A stretch of DNA of 64,000 nt from the NCBI RefSeq assembly GCF_039523235.1, contig NZ_BAAAEX010000008.1, one strand, 5' to 3'. The translations under genes and the position numbers were made by a program. Under the pieces are notes generated by a model. It did not search any database, was not told the DNA's origin, and saw only the letters and a list, made by a program, of their open reading frames with translations. The stretch comes from Castellaniella ginsengisoli. GTDB taxonomy: Bacteria > Pseudomonadota > Gammaproteobacteria > Burkholderiales > Burkholderiaceae_B. Shown one piece after another: positions 54,256 to 62,727 of this stretch; position 1 is the first letter of the stretch, and each line of letters opens with the position of its first letter.

Positions 54256-55164
54256 ATGATGTCTTTGAATACCTTCAGCCGCTGGCAGGGCTGGCTTGCC
54301 GGAGCAGCCCTCATGGCAGCGTCCGTGCTGGCCCAGGCCGCCGTGCCACCGTATGCCGTGACTGCGCCCGACGGGGTCGTCATCGCGGTGCAAGAGGCCG
54401 GCGACCCGAACGGCAAGCCCATCCTCTTCATTCACGGGCTGCTGGGCAGCCATCTGAGCTGGGAAAAGCAGGTCAACAGCCCTGAACTGCAGCGCTACCG
54501 CCTGATCACTTTCGATCTGCGCGGGCATGGCGTATCCGGCCAGCCCGAGCGTGCCGACGCCTACCGCGAGGGGAGGCGCTGGGCCGATGATCTGGCCGCG
54601 GTGATCGCCGGATCGGGCGCCCGGCAACCGGTTCTGGTGGGATGGTCGCTGGGCGCAGCCGTGATCACCAATTATCTGGCCGCCTATGGCGACGAGAAGA
54701 TCGCCGGCGCGGTGTACGTGGGAGGCGTCATCGAGCTGGAACCGGAGCAGATCGTGCCGCAGCCCCATGCATACCGCGGAATGGCATCGCCCGATCTCAA
54801 GACCCATCTCGATGCCGAGCGCGAGTTCGTGAGACTGTGCTTTGCCCGGCAGCCCGATGCCGATACGTTCCAGCGCCTGGTGGCCAATGCGGCCATGGCT
54901 TCCGAGCACATGCAAAATGCGGTGCACGGCATGACGCTGGACGCGCGCAAGGGCCTGGGCGCCCTGCACAAGCCACTGTTATTGATCTACGGCGCACAAG
55001 ACGCGCTGGTTCAGGCCAAGCCCTCTTTCAACCGGGCCAGGGCCCTGAATCCAGGCGCCCTCGGCAAGTTCTACCCGGAATCGGGGCACGCCCCCTTCCT
55101 GGAGGAAGCTGAACGCTTCAATCGCGATCTGAGCACCTTCGTTGACACGGCGGCAGGCCGCTAA
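54256..55164 (+). CDS. Exported alpha/beta hydrolase
   Basis: 302-residue precursor with a signal peptide (about 1-29, LAGAALMAASVLAQAA) and an alpha/beta hydrolase domain. The triad is Ser131 in VGWSLG, Asp249 in YGAQDAL and His278 in ESGHAPF; the oxyanion HG is in FIHGLLGS. AAGGAG stands 9 bases before the ATG. The divergent MerR gene and its operator suggest induction by a small molecule. Substrate unknown; an esterase or haloperoxidase-type protein is likely. Confidence 0.87.
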   Translation: MMSLNTFSRWQGWLAGAALMAASVLAQAAVPPYAVTAPDGVVIAVQEAGDPNGKPILFIHGLLGSHLSWEKQVNSPELQRYRLITFDLRGHGVSGQPERADAYREGRRWADDLAAVIAGSGARQPVLVGWSLGAAVITNYLAAYGDEKIAGAVYVGGVIELEPEQIVPQPHAYRGMASPDLKTHLDAEREFVRLCFARQPDADTFQRLVANAAMASEHMQNAVHGMTLDARKGLGALHKPLLLIYGAQDALVQAKPSFNRARALNPGALGKFYPESGHAPFLEEAERFNRDLSTFVDTAAGR

Positions 55165-55190
55165 CCCGCCCTCTGCGCAGCGTGGCGCCC

Positions 55191-55937
55191 CTACTGCACC
55201 AGCGGTGAATCCGCACCCTGCATCGGAATGCCTTCGATGCGGGCCGCGCCGACCAACTGCTGCAGGTACTGGTGCACGGCCCGCCGGCGGCTGGCGGCTT
55301 CGAGCCAGCCGGCCAGGCGTTCGCGCACGTCCTCGAACGCCAGGGCATGGCCCTCGATCCTGAAGCCGGTGCGCACGATGTGGAACCCGAAACGGGTCTC
55401 GACCAGTTCGCCGCCCAGGGTGTATTCCGGCAGGGCGAAGATCGCCCGCTCGAATTCGGGCACCATTTCGCCGCGCGACAGTTCGCCCAGGGCGCCGCCC
55501 TTGGCCCCGGACGGGCAATTGGAATAGCGCTGGGCGAAGGACACGAACGATCCCAGGCCCTCGCGGTGCAACTCGGCCAGGATGCCATTGGCCCGGACAC
55601 GCAGCTTCTGCACATCCAGCCCCGAGGTGGCCTGGAACAGGATGTGCCAGGCCTCGACCCGGTCGCCCTCGCGGAACTCGTCGGGATGCTGCTCGTAATA
55701 ACGCCGGCAACTGGCCTCGTCCGCCTCGGGGGTGCGCACGTCGTGGGCCAGCACGGCCTCCAGCAGGTCGTCGTCGTGATCGGCCGACAAGTCCAGCTCG
55801 GCGGCGCGCTGGCGGCACAGGGCGCGCAGCACCAGTTCCTGGCCTGCGGCCAGGCGGGGATTGGCTTCCCGCTGGTGGCGCGGGACCTCGGCCAGGATCT
55901 CGGCCTCGGTGATGGTCATGTCGTTGACGGTAATCAT
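55191..55937 (-). CDS. Parvulin-type peptidylprolyl isomerase in the nar operon
   Basis: 248 residues with a helical N-terminal half (about 1-110) and a PpiC/rotamase domain (about 115-215: VEAWHILFQATSG, SNCPSGAKGGALGELSRGEMVPEFERAIFAL and VETRFGFHIVRTG). There is no signal peptide, so it acts in the cytoplasm. It follows narI by 19 bases as last gene of narK-narGHJI, as in several betaproteobacteria, and may help fold or assemble the reductase. The start at 55937 (MITVND) was taken over a longer frame that runs into narI. Confidence 0.88.
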   Translation of the reverse strand: MITVNDMTITEAEILAEVPRHQREANPRLAAGQELVLRALCRQRAAELDLSADHDDDLLEAVLAHDVRTPEADEASCRRYYEQHPDEFREGDRVEAWHILFQATSGLDVQKLRVRANGILAELHREGLGSFVSFAQRYSNCPSGAKGGALGELSRGEMVPEFERAIFALPEYTLGGELVETRFGFHIVRTGFRIEGHALAFEDVRERLAGWLEAASRRRAVHQYLQQLVGAARIEGIPMQGADSPLVQ

Positions 55938-55956
55938 GGGGATGCGTCGTCCTGTT

Positions 55957-56643
55957 TCAGCGCGGCCGCACGATCTGCCAGGCGCGCGCCAGATAGGTGA
56001 CCGAGGCGAAGCCCGACCACACATGCACCAGGCGCGTGAAGGGGAAGATCACGAACAGCGTCATGCCCAGCACCATGTGCAGGCGGTAGACCCCGGGCAC
56101 ACCTTCCAGGGCGCCGACCGCGCCGCTGCGGAAAGTGACGATGCGCTGGGCCCACTCGCCCAACTGGACCATCACCGCGCCGTCGGTATGCTGCACCGAC
56201 GTGAAGATCGAGGCAATGCCCACCACCAGCACCAGCAGGATCCACAGCAGGGTCACCCAGTCGGATGGAGTGCTATTGTGGGCCAGGCGGATTTCCACCC
56301 AGCGGCGGTGGATCAGCAGCAGCAGCCCGATCAGGCACACCACGCCCAGGATCGCGCCCACCACGATGGCCATCAGTTGCTTGAACTGCGTCGTCACGCC
56401 AAAGGCGTGGTAGACCCAGGGCGGCGTCAGCAGCCCCACCAGGTGCGTGAAGAACAGGGAGATGATCCCGATGTGAAACAGGTTGCTGCCCCAGCGCAGC
56501 GACCCATGCCGCAGCAACTGGCTGGAGTCGCTTTTCCAGGTGTACTGCTCGCGCTCGAAGCGCAGCAGGCTGCCCACGAAAAACACGGTCAGCGCAATGT
56601 AGGGATATACCCCGAAGAAAAAGAGGTCAAGATGGGCTTTCAT
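55957..56643 (-). CDS. narI: Respiratory nitrate reductase gamma subunit
   Basis: Cytochrome b subunit, 228 residues with five membrane helices, which takes electrons from quinol and passes them to NarH. FGVYPYIALTVFFVGSLLRFEREQYTWKSDSSQLL is the family opening; haem-ligand histidines occur in helix 2 (GIISLFFTHLVGL) and helix 5 (YRLHMVLGMTLFVIFPFTRLVHVWSG). AGGAG precedes the ATG. Starts 9 bases after narJ. Confidence 0.96.
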   Translation of the reverse strand: MKAHLDLFFFGVYPYIALTVFFVGSLLRFEREQYTWKSDSSQLLRHGSLRWGSNLFHIGIISLFFTHLVGLLTPPWVYHAFGVTTQFKQLMAIVVGAILGVVCLIGLLLLIHRRWVEIRLAHNSTPSDWVTLLWILLVLVVGIASIFTSVQHTDGAVMVQLGEWAQRIVTFRSGAVGALEGVPGVYRLHMVLGMTLFVIFPFTRLVHVWSGFASVTYLARAWQIVRPR

Positions 56644-56652
56644 CGGAATCTC

Positions 56653-57351
56653 CTAGGCCTGGCCGCCATCCGGGCCGCCCTTGCGGGCCCGGGGCGGATG
56701 GAACACGATGGGCTGCGCACTATCCCCGCCCGCCGGCCGGCGCATCATCAGGGGTTCGGTGCCATCGGCCTGAGGGCCGAAGGTAATCAGGGTTTCTTCC
56801 ATGTCGCCCTCCGGAGGATCGGGCAGGGCCTCGGGCTGGACATCGGTCATGGTCCTCAACTGGGCGAACAGGCAGGCATAGGGGCTGTCCGTCTCCGACA
56901 GCTTGTCGCCCAGCCGGGCCAGCACGTGGATGGCGTCGCCCAGCAGCGCTTCGGCCGCTTCGGCCGGAATCTGGCCGAGGAACTCCAGAAACAGCGGCAC
57001 GTAGTCCGGCAGTTCCGTGGCGGCGGGCTCCAGCCCGTACTTGAGGTATTCGTTGCGCAGGTCCACCATGGCCTGGCCCCGGTCGCGGGATTCGCCGTGC
57101 ACGTGCTCGAACAGGTGCAGGGAATGGGCCGCCCGGCGGTCGAAGGTGGCGACGTATTGCTCCTGGAGATCGATCAGGTCGTCGTTCCGGTCCAGGAAAT
57201 CGAACAAGGGCGCCAGCCGGGCGCGGACGTCGGCCGGCAGGGCGGCATGCAGTTCCGGCAGCGCGTCCAGCCAGTCCTGCTCGGGATAACCGAGCAGCAC
57301 GGAGAGGACGGAGAACACCGGCGCCTGGCGGGAAGCAGTCTGGGCATCCAT
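56653..57351 (-). CDS. narJ: Nitrate reductase molybdenum cofactor assembly chaperone
   Basis: Private chaperone for NarG, needed for cofactor insertion and membrane docking. 232 residues. The TorD/NarJ core has FSVLSVLLGYPEQDWLDALPEL, QEQYVATFDRRAAHSLHLFEHVHGESRDRGQAM and YLKYGLEPAATELPDYVPLFLEFL. The C-terminal tail (about 195-232), rich in Pro and Gly, is variable. Placed between narH and narI as usual; the longer frame covering narH is a shadow. Confidence 0.95.
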   Translation of the reverse strand: MDAQTASRQAPVFSVLSVLLGYPEQDWLDALPELHAALPADVRARLAPLFDFLDRNDDLIDLQEQYVATFDRRAAHSLHLFEHVHGESRDRGQAMVDLRNEYLKYGLEPAATELPDYVPLFLEFLGQIPAEAAEALLGDAIHVLARLGDKLSETDSPYACLFAQLRTMTDVQPEALPDPPEGDMEETLITFGPQADGTEPLMMRRPAGGDSAQPIVFHPPRARKGGPDGGQA

Positions 57352-57362
57352 CGCGCACCCCC

Positions 57363-58904
57363 TCACGCCGTGCGGGCCGGATCGAGGAACACCACGCTCG
57401 GCTTGCGCTTGTTGCGCGGCTTGCCGAACAGTGAGCCCTCGGACGTGCCGCCCGAACAGCCGTTGCCGAACGTGAAGCCGCAGCCCCCCCGGATCTCGAA
57501 GGCGTTCTCGGCATGCTCCCGGTGCGCGGTCGGCACCACGAAGCGATCCTCGTAGTTGGCGATGGCCAGGTAGCGGTGCATGTCCTCGACCTGGTGCAGG
57601 GTCAGGCCGACCTGGTCGAGGATGTCCATGCGCTCCTGGCGATCCACCGAGCGCGCCCGCATGAAGGCGCGCATGCCCAGCAGGCGCTCGAGCGCCGTGG
57701 CGATCGGCGCCTCGTCGCCGGCCGTCAGCAGGTTGGCCAGGTAGCGCAAGGGGATGCGCAGCGATTGCACGTCGGGAATTTCGCCGAACGCGCCGATCTG
57801 ACCGCTGTTGGCCGCCGACTGGATCGGCGAGAGCGGCGGCACGTACCACACCATGGGCAACGTGCGGTATTCGGGATGCAGGGGGAAGGCGATCTTCCAG
57901 TCGACGGCCATCTTGTAGACCGGCGAATTGCGGGCCGCATCCAGCCAGTTCTCGGGGATGCCGTCGGCCAGGGCCTGGCGGCGGACTTCCGGATCGTCCG
58001 GATCCAGGAACAGGTCCAGTTGCGCCTGGTACAGGTCTTTTTCGTGCGGCGTGCTGGCGGCGGCCTCGATGCCGTCGGCGTCGTAGAGCAGCACGCCCAG
58101 GTAGCGGATCCGGCCCACGCAGGTTTCGGAGCAGACCGTAGGCTGGCCGGCCTCGATGCGCGGATAGCAGAAGATGCACTTCTCGGCCTTGCCGGACTTC
58201 CAGTTGTAGTAGATCTTCTTGTACGGGCAGCCGGACACGCACATGCGCCAGCCGCGGCACTTGTCCTGGTCGATCAGCACGATGCCGTCCTCGGCGCGCT
58301 TGTAGATGGAGCCGGACGGGCAACTGGCCACACAGGTGGGATTCAGGCAGTGCTCGCACAGGCGCGGCAGGTACATCATGAAGGTGTTCTCGAACTGCCC
58401 GTAGATGTCTTTCTGCACCGCCTCGAAGTTGTAGTCCTGCGAGCGCTTGGCGAACTCGCCCCCCAGGATTTCCTCCCAGTTGGGGCCCCACTCGATCTTT
58501 TCCATGCGCTTGCCGGTGATCAGGGAGCGCGGCCGCGCCACGGGGGGCGTGGTGCGTTCCGGGGCGTTCTGCAGGTAATCGTAATCGTAGGTGAACGGCT
58601 CGTAGTAGTCGTCGATCTCGGGCAGGTTCGGATTCGAGAAGATGCGCGACAGCAGGCGCAGCTTGCCGCCCTGGCGCGGCTCGATGCGGCCGTTGTCGCG
58701 GCGGCGCCAGCCGCCGTTCCAGCGGTCCTGGTTTTCCCAATCCTTGGGGTAGCCCACGCCGGGCTTGGTCTCGACGTTGTTGAACCAGGCGTATTCCATG
58801 CCTTCGCGTGACGTCCAGACGTTCTTGCAGGTGATCGAACAGGTATGGCAGCCGATGCATTTGTCCAGGTTCAGGACCATGGCAACTTGCGCGCGTATTT
58901 TCAT
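57363..58904 (-). CDS. narH: Respiratory nitrate reductase beta subunit
   Basis: Iron-sulfur subunit that carries electrons from NarI to NarG, 513 residues. The first cluster motif is CIGCHTCSITCKNVW (16-30); others are CEHCLNPTCVASCPSG, CRGWRMCVSGCPYKK and CIFCYPRIEAGQPTVCSETCVGR. The tryptophan in CRGW is the known Cys-to-Trp change that leaves one [3Fe-4S] centre. AGGAG precedes the ATG, 12 bases after the narG stop. Confidence 0.97.
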   Translation of the reverse strand: MKIRAQVAMVLNLDKCIGCHTCSITCKNVWTSREGMEYAWFNNVETKPGVGYPKDWENQDRWNGGWRRRDNGRIEPRQGGKLRLLSRIFSNPNLPEIDDYYEPFTYDYDYLQNAPERTTPPVARPRSLITGKRMEKIEWGPNWEEILGGEFAKRSQDYNFEAVQKDIYGQFENTFMMYLPRLCEHCLNPTCVASCPSGSIYKRAEDGIVLIDQDKCRGWRMCVSGCPYKKIYYNWKSGKAEKCIFCYPRIEAGQPTVCSETCVGRIRYLGVLLYDADGIEAAASTPHEKDLYQAQLDLFLDPDDPEVRRQALADGIPENWLDAARNSPVYKMAVDWKIAFPLHPEYRTLPMVWYVPPLSPIQSAANSGQIGAFGEIPDVQSLRIPLRYLANLLTAGDEAPIATALERLLGMRAFMRARSVDRQERMDILDQVGLTLHQVEDMHRYLAIANYEDRFVVPTAHREHAENAFEIRGGCGFTFGNGCSGGTSEGSLFGKPRNKRKPSVVFLDPARTA

Positions 58905-58916
58905 GGGGCGGACTCC

Positions 58917-61900
58917 TCAGGCCTGTGTCTGGGCGGAAACCTCGTGGGTTTCATCCATCCAGTCGATTTTCTTCATCTTGCGCACGACCACGAACTCGTC
59001 GCGGTTCGAGCCGACCGTGCCGTAGTAATTGAAGCCGTAGGACAACTGGGCATAGCCGCCGATCATGTGCGTGGGCTTGAGCACGGTGCGGGTCACGGAA
59101 TTGTGGATCCCGCCGCGCTTGCCGGTGATCTCGGACCCCGGCACGTTCACGATCTTTTCCTGGGCGTGATACATCATGGTCATGCCTTCGGGCACGCGCT
59201 GGCTGACCACGGCGCGCGCAACCAGCGCCCCGTTGACGTTGAAGACCTCGATCCAGTCGTTGTCCACGATGCCGGCCTTGGCCGCATCGATCTCCGACAT
59301 CCAGACGATCGGGCCGCCGCGCGAGAGCGTCAGCATGATCAGGTTGTCGGAATAGGTCGAGTGGATGCCCCACTTCTGGTGCGGTGTGATGAAGTTCAGC
59401 ACCACGTGCGGCTCGCCGTTGCTGAATTGCTTGTCCAGCATGGGCTGGATGGTCTTGGTGTCCACGGGCGGCCGGTAGACGCACAAGGCCTCGCCGAAAT
59501 CGCGCATCCAGGGATGGTCCTGGTAGAGCTCCTGGCGCCCGGTCAGCGTGCGCCAGGGGATGAGCTCGTGCACATTGGTATAGCCGGCGCTGTAGCTGAC
59601 CTTGTCTGACTCGATCCCCGACCAGGTGGGCGAGGTCAGGATCTTGCGCGGCTGGGCCTGGATGTCGCGAAAACGGATCTTCTCGTGCTCGCTGGAACGG
59701 ACCAGATGGGTGTGGTCGCGGCCCGTCATCTTCGAGAGGGCTTCCCAGGCCTTCAGGGCCACGTGGCCGTTGGTCTCGGGCGCCAGGGTCAGGACAGTCT
59801 CGCAGGCGTCGATGTCGGTGAAGATGCGCGGCTGGCCGTGACCCACGCCGGGGTCGCGTTCGCGGCCGTTCAGCTTGCCGAGGAACTCGACCTCTTCCTT
59901 GGTGTCCCAGCCGATGCCCTTGCCGCCGTTGCCGAGTTTCTCCGCCAGGGGTCCGAGCGTGATGAAGCGCTCGTAGACGTGCTTGTAATCCCGGTTCACG
60001 ACCATCATGCCGGGCAGGGTCTTGCCGGGGATCAGGTCGCATTCCCCCTTGCGCCACTCGCGCACGTCGTAGGGATCGCTGAGTTCGCCCGGGGAATCAT
60101 GCTGCAGGGGCTGCAGCACCAGGTCTTCGTCGGGCAGGTCCGCATCGGCCGCCAGCTCGGAGAACTTCTTGGCCAGGCCTTTGTAGATTTCCCAGTCGCT
60201 GCGCGATTCCCAGACCGGATCCACGGCCGCCGACAACGGGTGGATGAAGGGATGCATGTCGGAGGTGTTCAGGTCGTTCTTTTCGTACCAGGTGGCCGTG
60301 GGCAGCACCACGTCCGAATAGACGCAGGTCGTGGACATGCGGAAATCCAGGGTCACCAGCAGATCGAGCTTGCCCTGGGGCGCGTCTTCGTGCCAGGCGA
60401 CCTCCAGGGGTTTGGTTTCGCCCGCTTCGCCCAGATCCTTGCCCTGCACGCCGTGCTGGGTGCCCAGCAGGTGCTTGAGGAAATATTCATGCCCCTTGCC
60501 CGACGAGCCCAGGATGTTGGAGCGCCAGACGAACAGGTTGCGCGGGAAGTTGTCGGGATGGTCGGGGTCTTCGCAGGAAAATTTCAGCGTGCCGTCACGC
60601 AGGCCCTTCACTGCGTATTCCTTGGGATCCATGCCGGCCGCCTGGGCGGCGCGCACCACCTGGAGCGGATTGGTCTGCAACTGCGGCGCCGTGGGCAGCC
60701 AGCCCATGCGTTCGGCGCGCACGTTCATGTCGATCAGGCTGCCCTGGTATTTCGAGGCGTCCGCCAGGGGCGAGAGCAGTTCGGGCACCTGGAGTTTCTC
60801 GTAGCGCCACTGGTCGGTATGCGCGTAGAAGAACGAGGTGCCGTTCATGTGGCGGGGCGGACGCAGCCAGTCCAGGGCGAACGTCAGCATGGTCCAGCCG
60901 GTCTGCGGGCGCAGTTTTTCCTGGCCCACATAGTGGCACCAGCCGCCGCCGGACTGGCCCACGCAGCCGCACATGGACACCAGGTTGATGATGCCCCGGT
61001 AGGCCATGTCCATGTGGTACCAGTGGTTCAGGCCGGCGCCCAGGATGACCATGGACTTGCCTTCGGTCTTGTCGGCGTTGTCGGCGAACTGGCGCGCCAC
61101 GGTGATGACTTTTTCGCGGTCCACGCCGGTGATGCGTTCCTGCCAGGCCGGGGTGTAGGGCACGTCGTCGTCATAGGACGCGGCCACGTTGTCCCCCCCT
61201 AGGCCCCGGTCAATGCCGTAGTTGGCCACGAACAGGTCGAACACGGTGGCGACCAGGACTTCGCCCTCGGCGGTCTGGATGCGCTTGACGGGCAGGTTGC
61301 GCACCAGCACTTCTTCGTGATCCGTACCCTGGAAATAATCGTGATGGACGCCGCCGAAATACGGGAAAGCGACGGGCGCGACCTCGTCGTGGGCGTCGAT
61401 CAGGGACAGACGCGGCTGAACCTCATGGCCGCGGCCATCCTTGAGTTCGAGATTCCACTTGCCGGCGTCGCCGCCCTCTTGCTGGCCCCAGCGGAAACCG
61501 ATGGACCCCTGGGGCACGATCAGCGCGCCGGTGCGCTGGTCGCAGGCGACGGTCTTCCATTCGGGGTTGTTGTCCTGGCCCAGCCGGTCGGCAAAGTCGG
61601 CCGCCCGCAGCTTGCGGTCGGGCACGTAGCGGTCCCCCTGGCGCACCAGACGCACCAGGAAAGGCATATCCGTGTATTGGCGGCAATAGCGCTCGAAATA
61701 GGCGCTCTTGCCCGCCAGGTGGAATTCCTTGAGGATGACGTGGCCCATCGCCAGGGCCAGCGCCGCATCGGTGCCTTGCTTGGGATGCAGCCAGATGTCG
61801 CCGAACTTGGCGCCCTCGGCATAGTCCGGGAACACGGACACGACCTTGGCGCCCCGGTAGCGGGCCTCGACCATGAAGTGGGCGTCCGGGGTGCGGGTCT

Positions 61901-62672
61901 GGGGCACGTTCGAGCCCCACAGCATGATGAAGGTGGAGTTGTACCAGTCGGCGGATTCGCTGACGTCGGTCTGCTCGCCCCAGGTCTGGGGGCTGGACGG
62001 CGGCAGGTCGCAATACCAGTCGTAGAAACTCAGCAGCGTCCCGCCCAGCAGCGACAGATAACGGCTGCCGGACGCATAGGACACCATGGACATGGCCGGG
62101 ATCGGCGAGAACCCCGCGATGCGGTCCGGGCCATGGCGGCGGATGGTGTGGAGGTTGGCCGCTGCGACGATCTCGTTGACCTCGTCCCAGTTCGAGCGGA
62201 CGAAACCGCCCTGCCCGCGCGCCGACTTGTAGCTGGCGGCCTTGTCGGGATCGGACACGATGGCCTCCCAGGCCTGCACGGCGCCCATCGTCTTGCGCTG
62301 CTCGCGCCACAGCCTGGCCAGGCGGCCGCGCAGCATCGGGTATTTCACGCGGTTGGCGCTGTACAGGTACCACGAGAACGTGGCGCCGCGCGGACAGCCT
62401 CGCGGTTCATGGTTGGGCATGTCCGGACGGGTGCGCGGGTAGTCGGTCTGCTGGGTCTCCCAGGTCACCAGACCGCCCTTGACGTAGATTTTCCAGGAAC
62501 AGGACCCGGTGCAGTTCACCCCGTGCGTGGAGCGGACGATCTTGTCGTGCTGCCAGCGGTTGCGGTAGGCGTCTTCCCAGGTGCGGTCTTCGCGGACCAC
62601 GGTGCCGTGTCCGTCCGAGAAGGTCTCTTTCGGGCGGGAAAAATACTTCAGGCGATCGATGAAATGGCTCAC
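58917..62672 (-). CDS. narG: Respiratory nitrate reductase alpha subunit
   Basis: Catalytic subunit that reduces nitrate to nitrite on the cytoplasmic side, with bis-MGD and an FS0 cluster. 1251 residues, full family length. The N-terminal STHGVNCTGSCSWKIYVKGG supplies His/Cys ligands for FS0, and WYNSTFIMLWGSNVPQTRTPDAHF holds the conserved Mo-site region. The start is GTG at 62672 with AGGAG 8 bases upstream. It needs the cofactor made by the moa, moe and mob genes 14 kb away. Confidence 0.98.
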   Translation of the reverse strand: MSHFIDRLKYFSRPKETFSDGHGTVVREDRTWEDAYRNRWQHDKIVRSTHGVNCTGSCSWKIYVKGGLVTWETQQTDYPRTRPDMPNHEPRGCPRGATFSWYLYSANRVKYPMLRGRLARLWREQRKTMGAVQAWEAIVSDPDKAASYKSARGQGGFVRSNWDEVNEIVAAANLHTIRRHGPDRIAGFSPIPAMSMVSYASGSRYLSLLGGTLLSFYDWYCDLPPSSPQTWGEQTDVSESADWYNSTFIMLWGSNVPQTRTPDAHFMVEARYRGAKVVSVFPDYAEGAKFGDIWLHPKQGTDAALALAMGHVILKEFHLAGKSAYFERYCRQYTDMPFLVRLVRQGDRYVPDRKLRAADFADRLGQDNNPEWKTVACDQRTGALIVPQGSIGFRWGQQEGGDAGKWNLELKDGRGHEVQPRLSLIDAHDEVAPVAFPYFGGVHHDYFQGTDHEEVLVRNLPVKRIQTAEGEVLVATVFDLFVANYGIDRGLGGDNVAASYDDDVPYTPAWQERITGVDREKVITVARQFADNADKTEGKSMVILGAGLNHWYHMDMAYRGIINLVSMCGCVGQSGGGWCHYVGQEKLRPQTGWTMLTFALDWLRPPRHMNGTSFFYAHTDQWRYEKLQVPELLSPLADASKYQGSLIDMNVRAERMGWLPTAPQLQTNPLQVVRAAQAAGMDPKEYAVKGLRDGTLKFSCEDPDHPDNFPRNLFVWRSNILGSSGKGHEYFLKHLLGTQHGVQGKDLGEAGETKPLEVAWHEDAPQGKLDLLVTLDFRMSTTCVYSDVVLPTATWYEKNDLNTSDMHPFIHPLSAAVDPVWESRSDWEIYKGLAKKFSELAADADLPDEDLVLQPLQHDSPGELSDPYDVREWRKGECDLIPGKTLPGMMVVNRDYKHVYERFITLGPLAEKLGNGGKGIGWDTKEEVEFLGKLNGRERDPGVGHGQPRIFTDIDACETVLTLAPETNGHVALKAWEALSKMTGRDHTHLVRSSEHEKIRFRDIQAQPRKILTSPTWSGIESDKVSYSAGYTNVHELIPWRTLTGRQELYQDHPWMRDFGEALCVYRPPVDTKTIQPMLDKQFSNGEPHVVLNFITPHQKWGIHSTYSDNLIMLTLSRGGPIVWMSEIDAAKAGIVDNDWIEVFNVNGALVARAVVSQRVPEGMTMMYHAQEKIVNVPGSEITGKRGGIHNSVTRTVLKPTHMIGGYAQLSYGFNYYGTVGSNRDEFVVVRKMKKIDWMDETHEVSAQTQA

Positions 62673-62727
62673 GATGGACGCTCCTGTCAGAAAGGGTTCG
62701 GCCGCAGGCTGGCGGCGCAGTGGCGCA

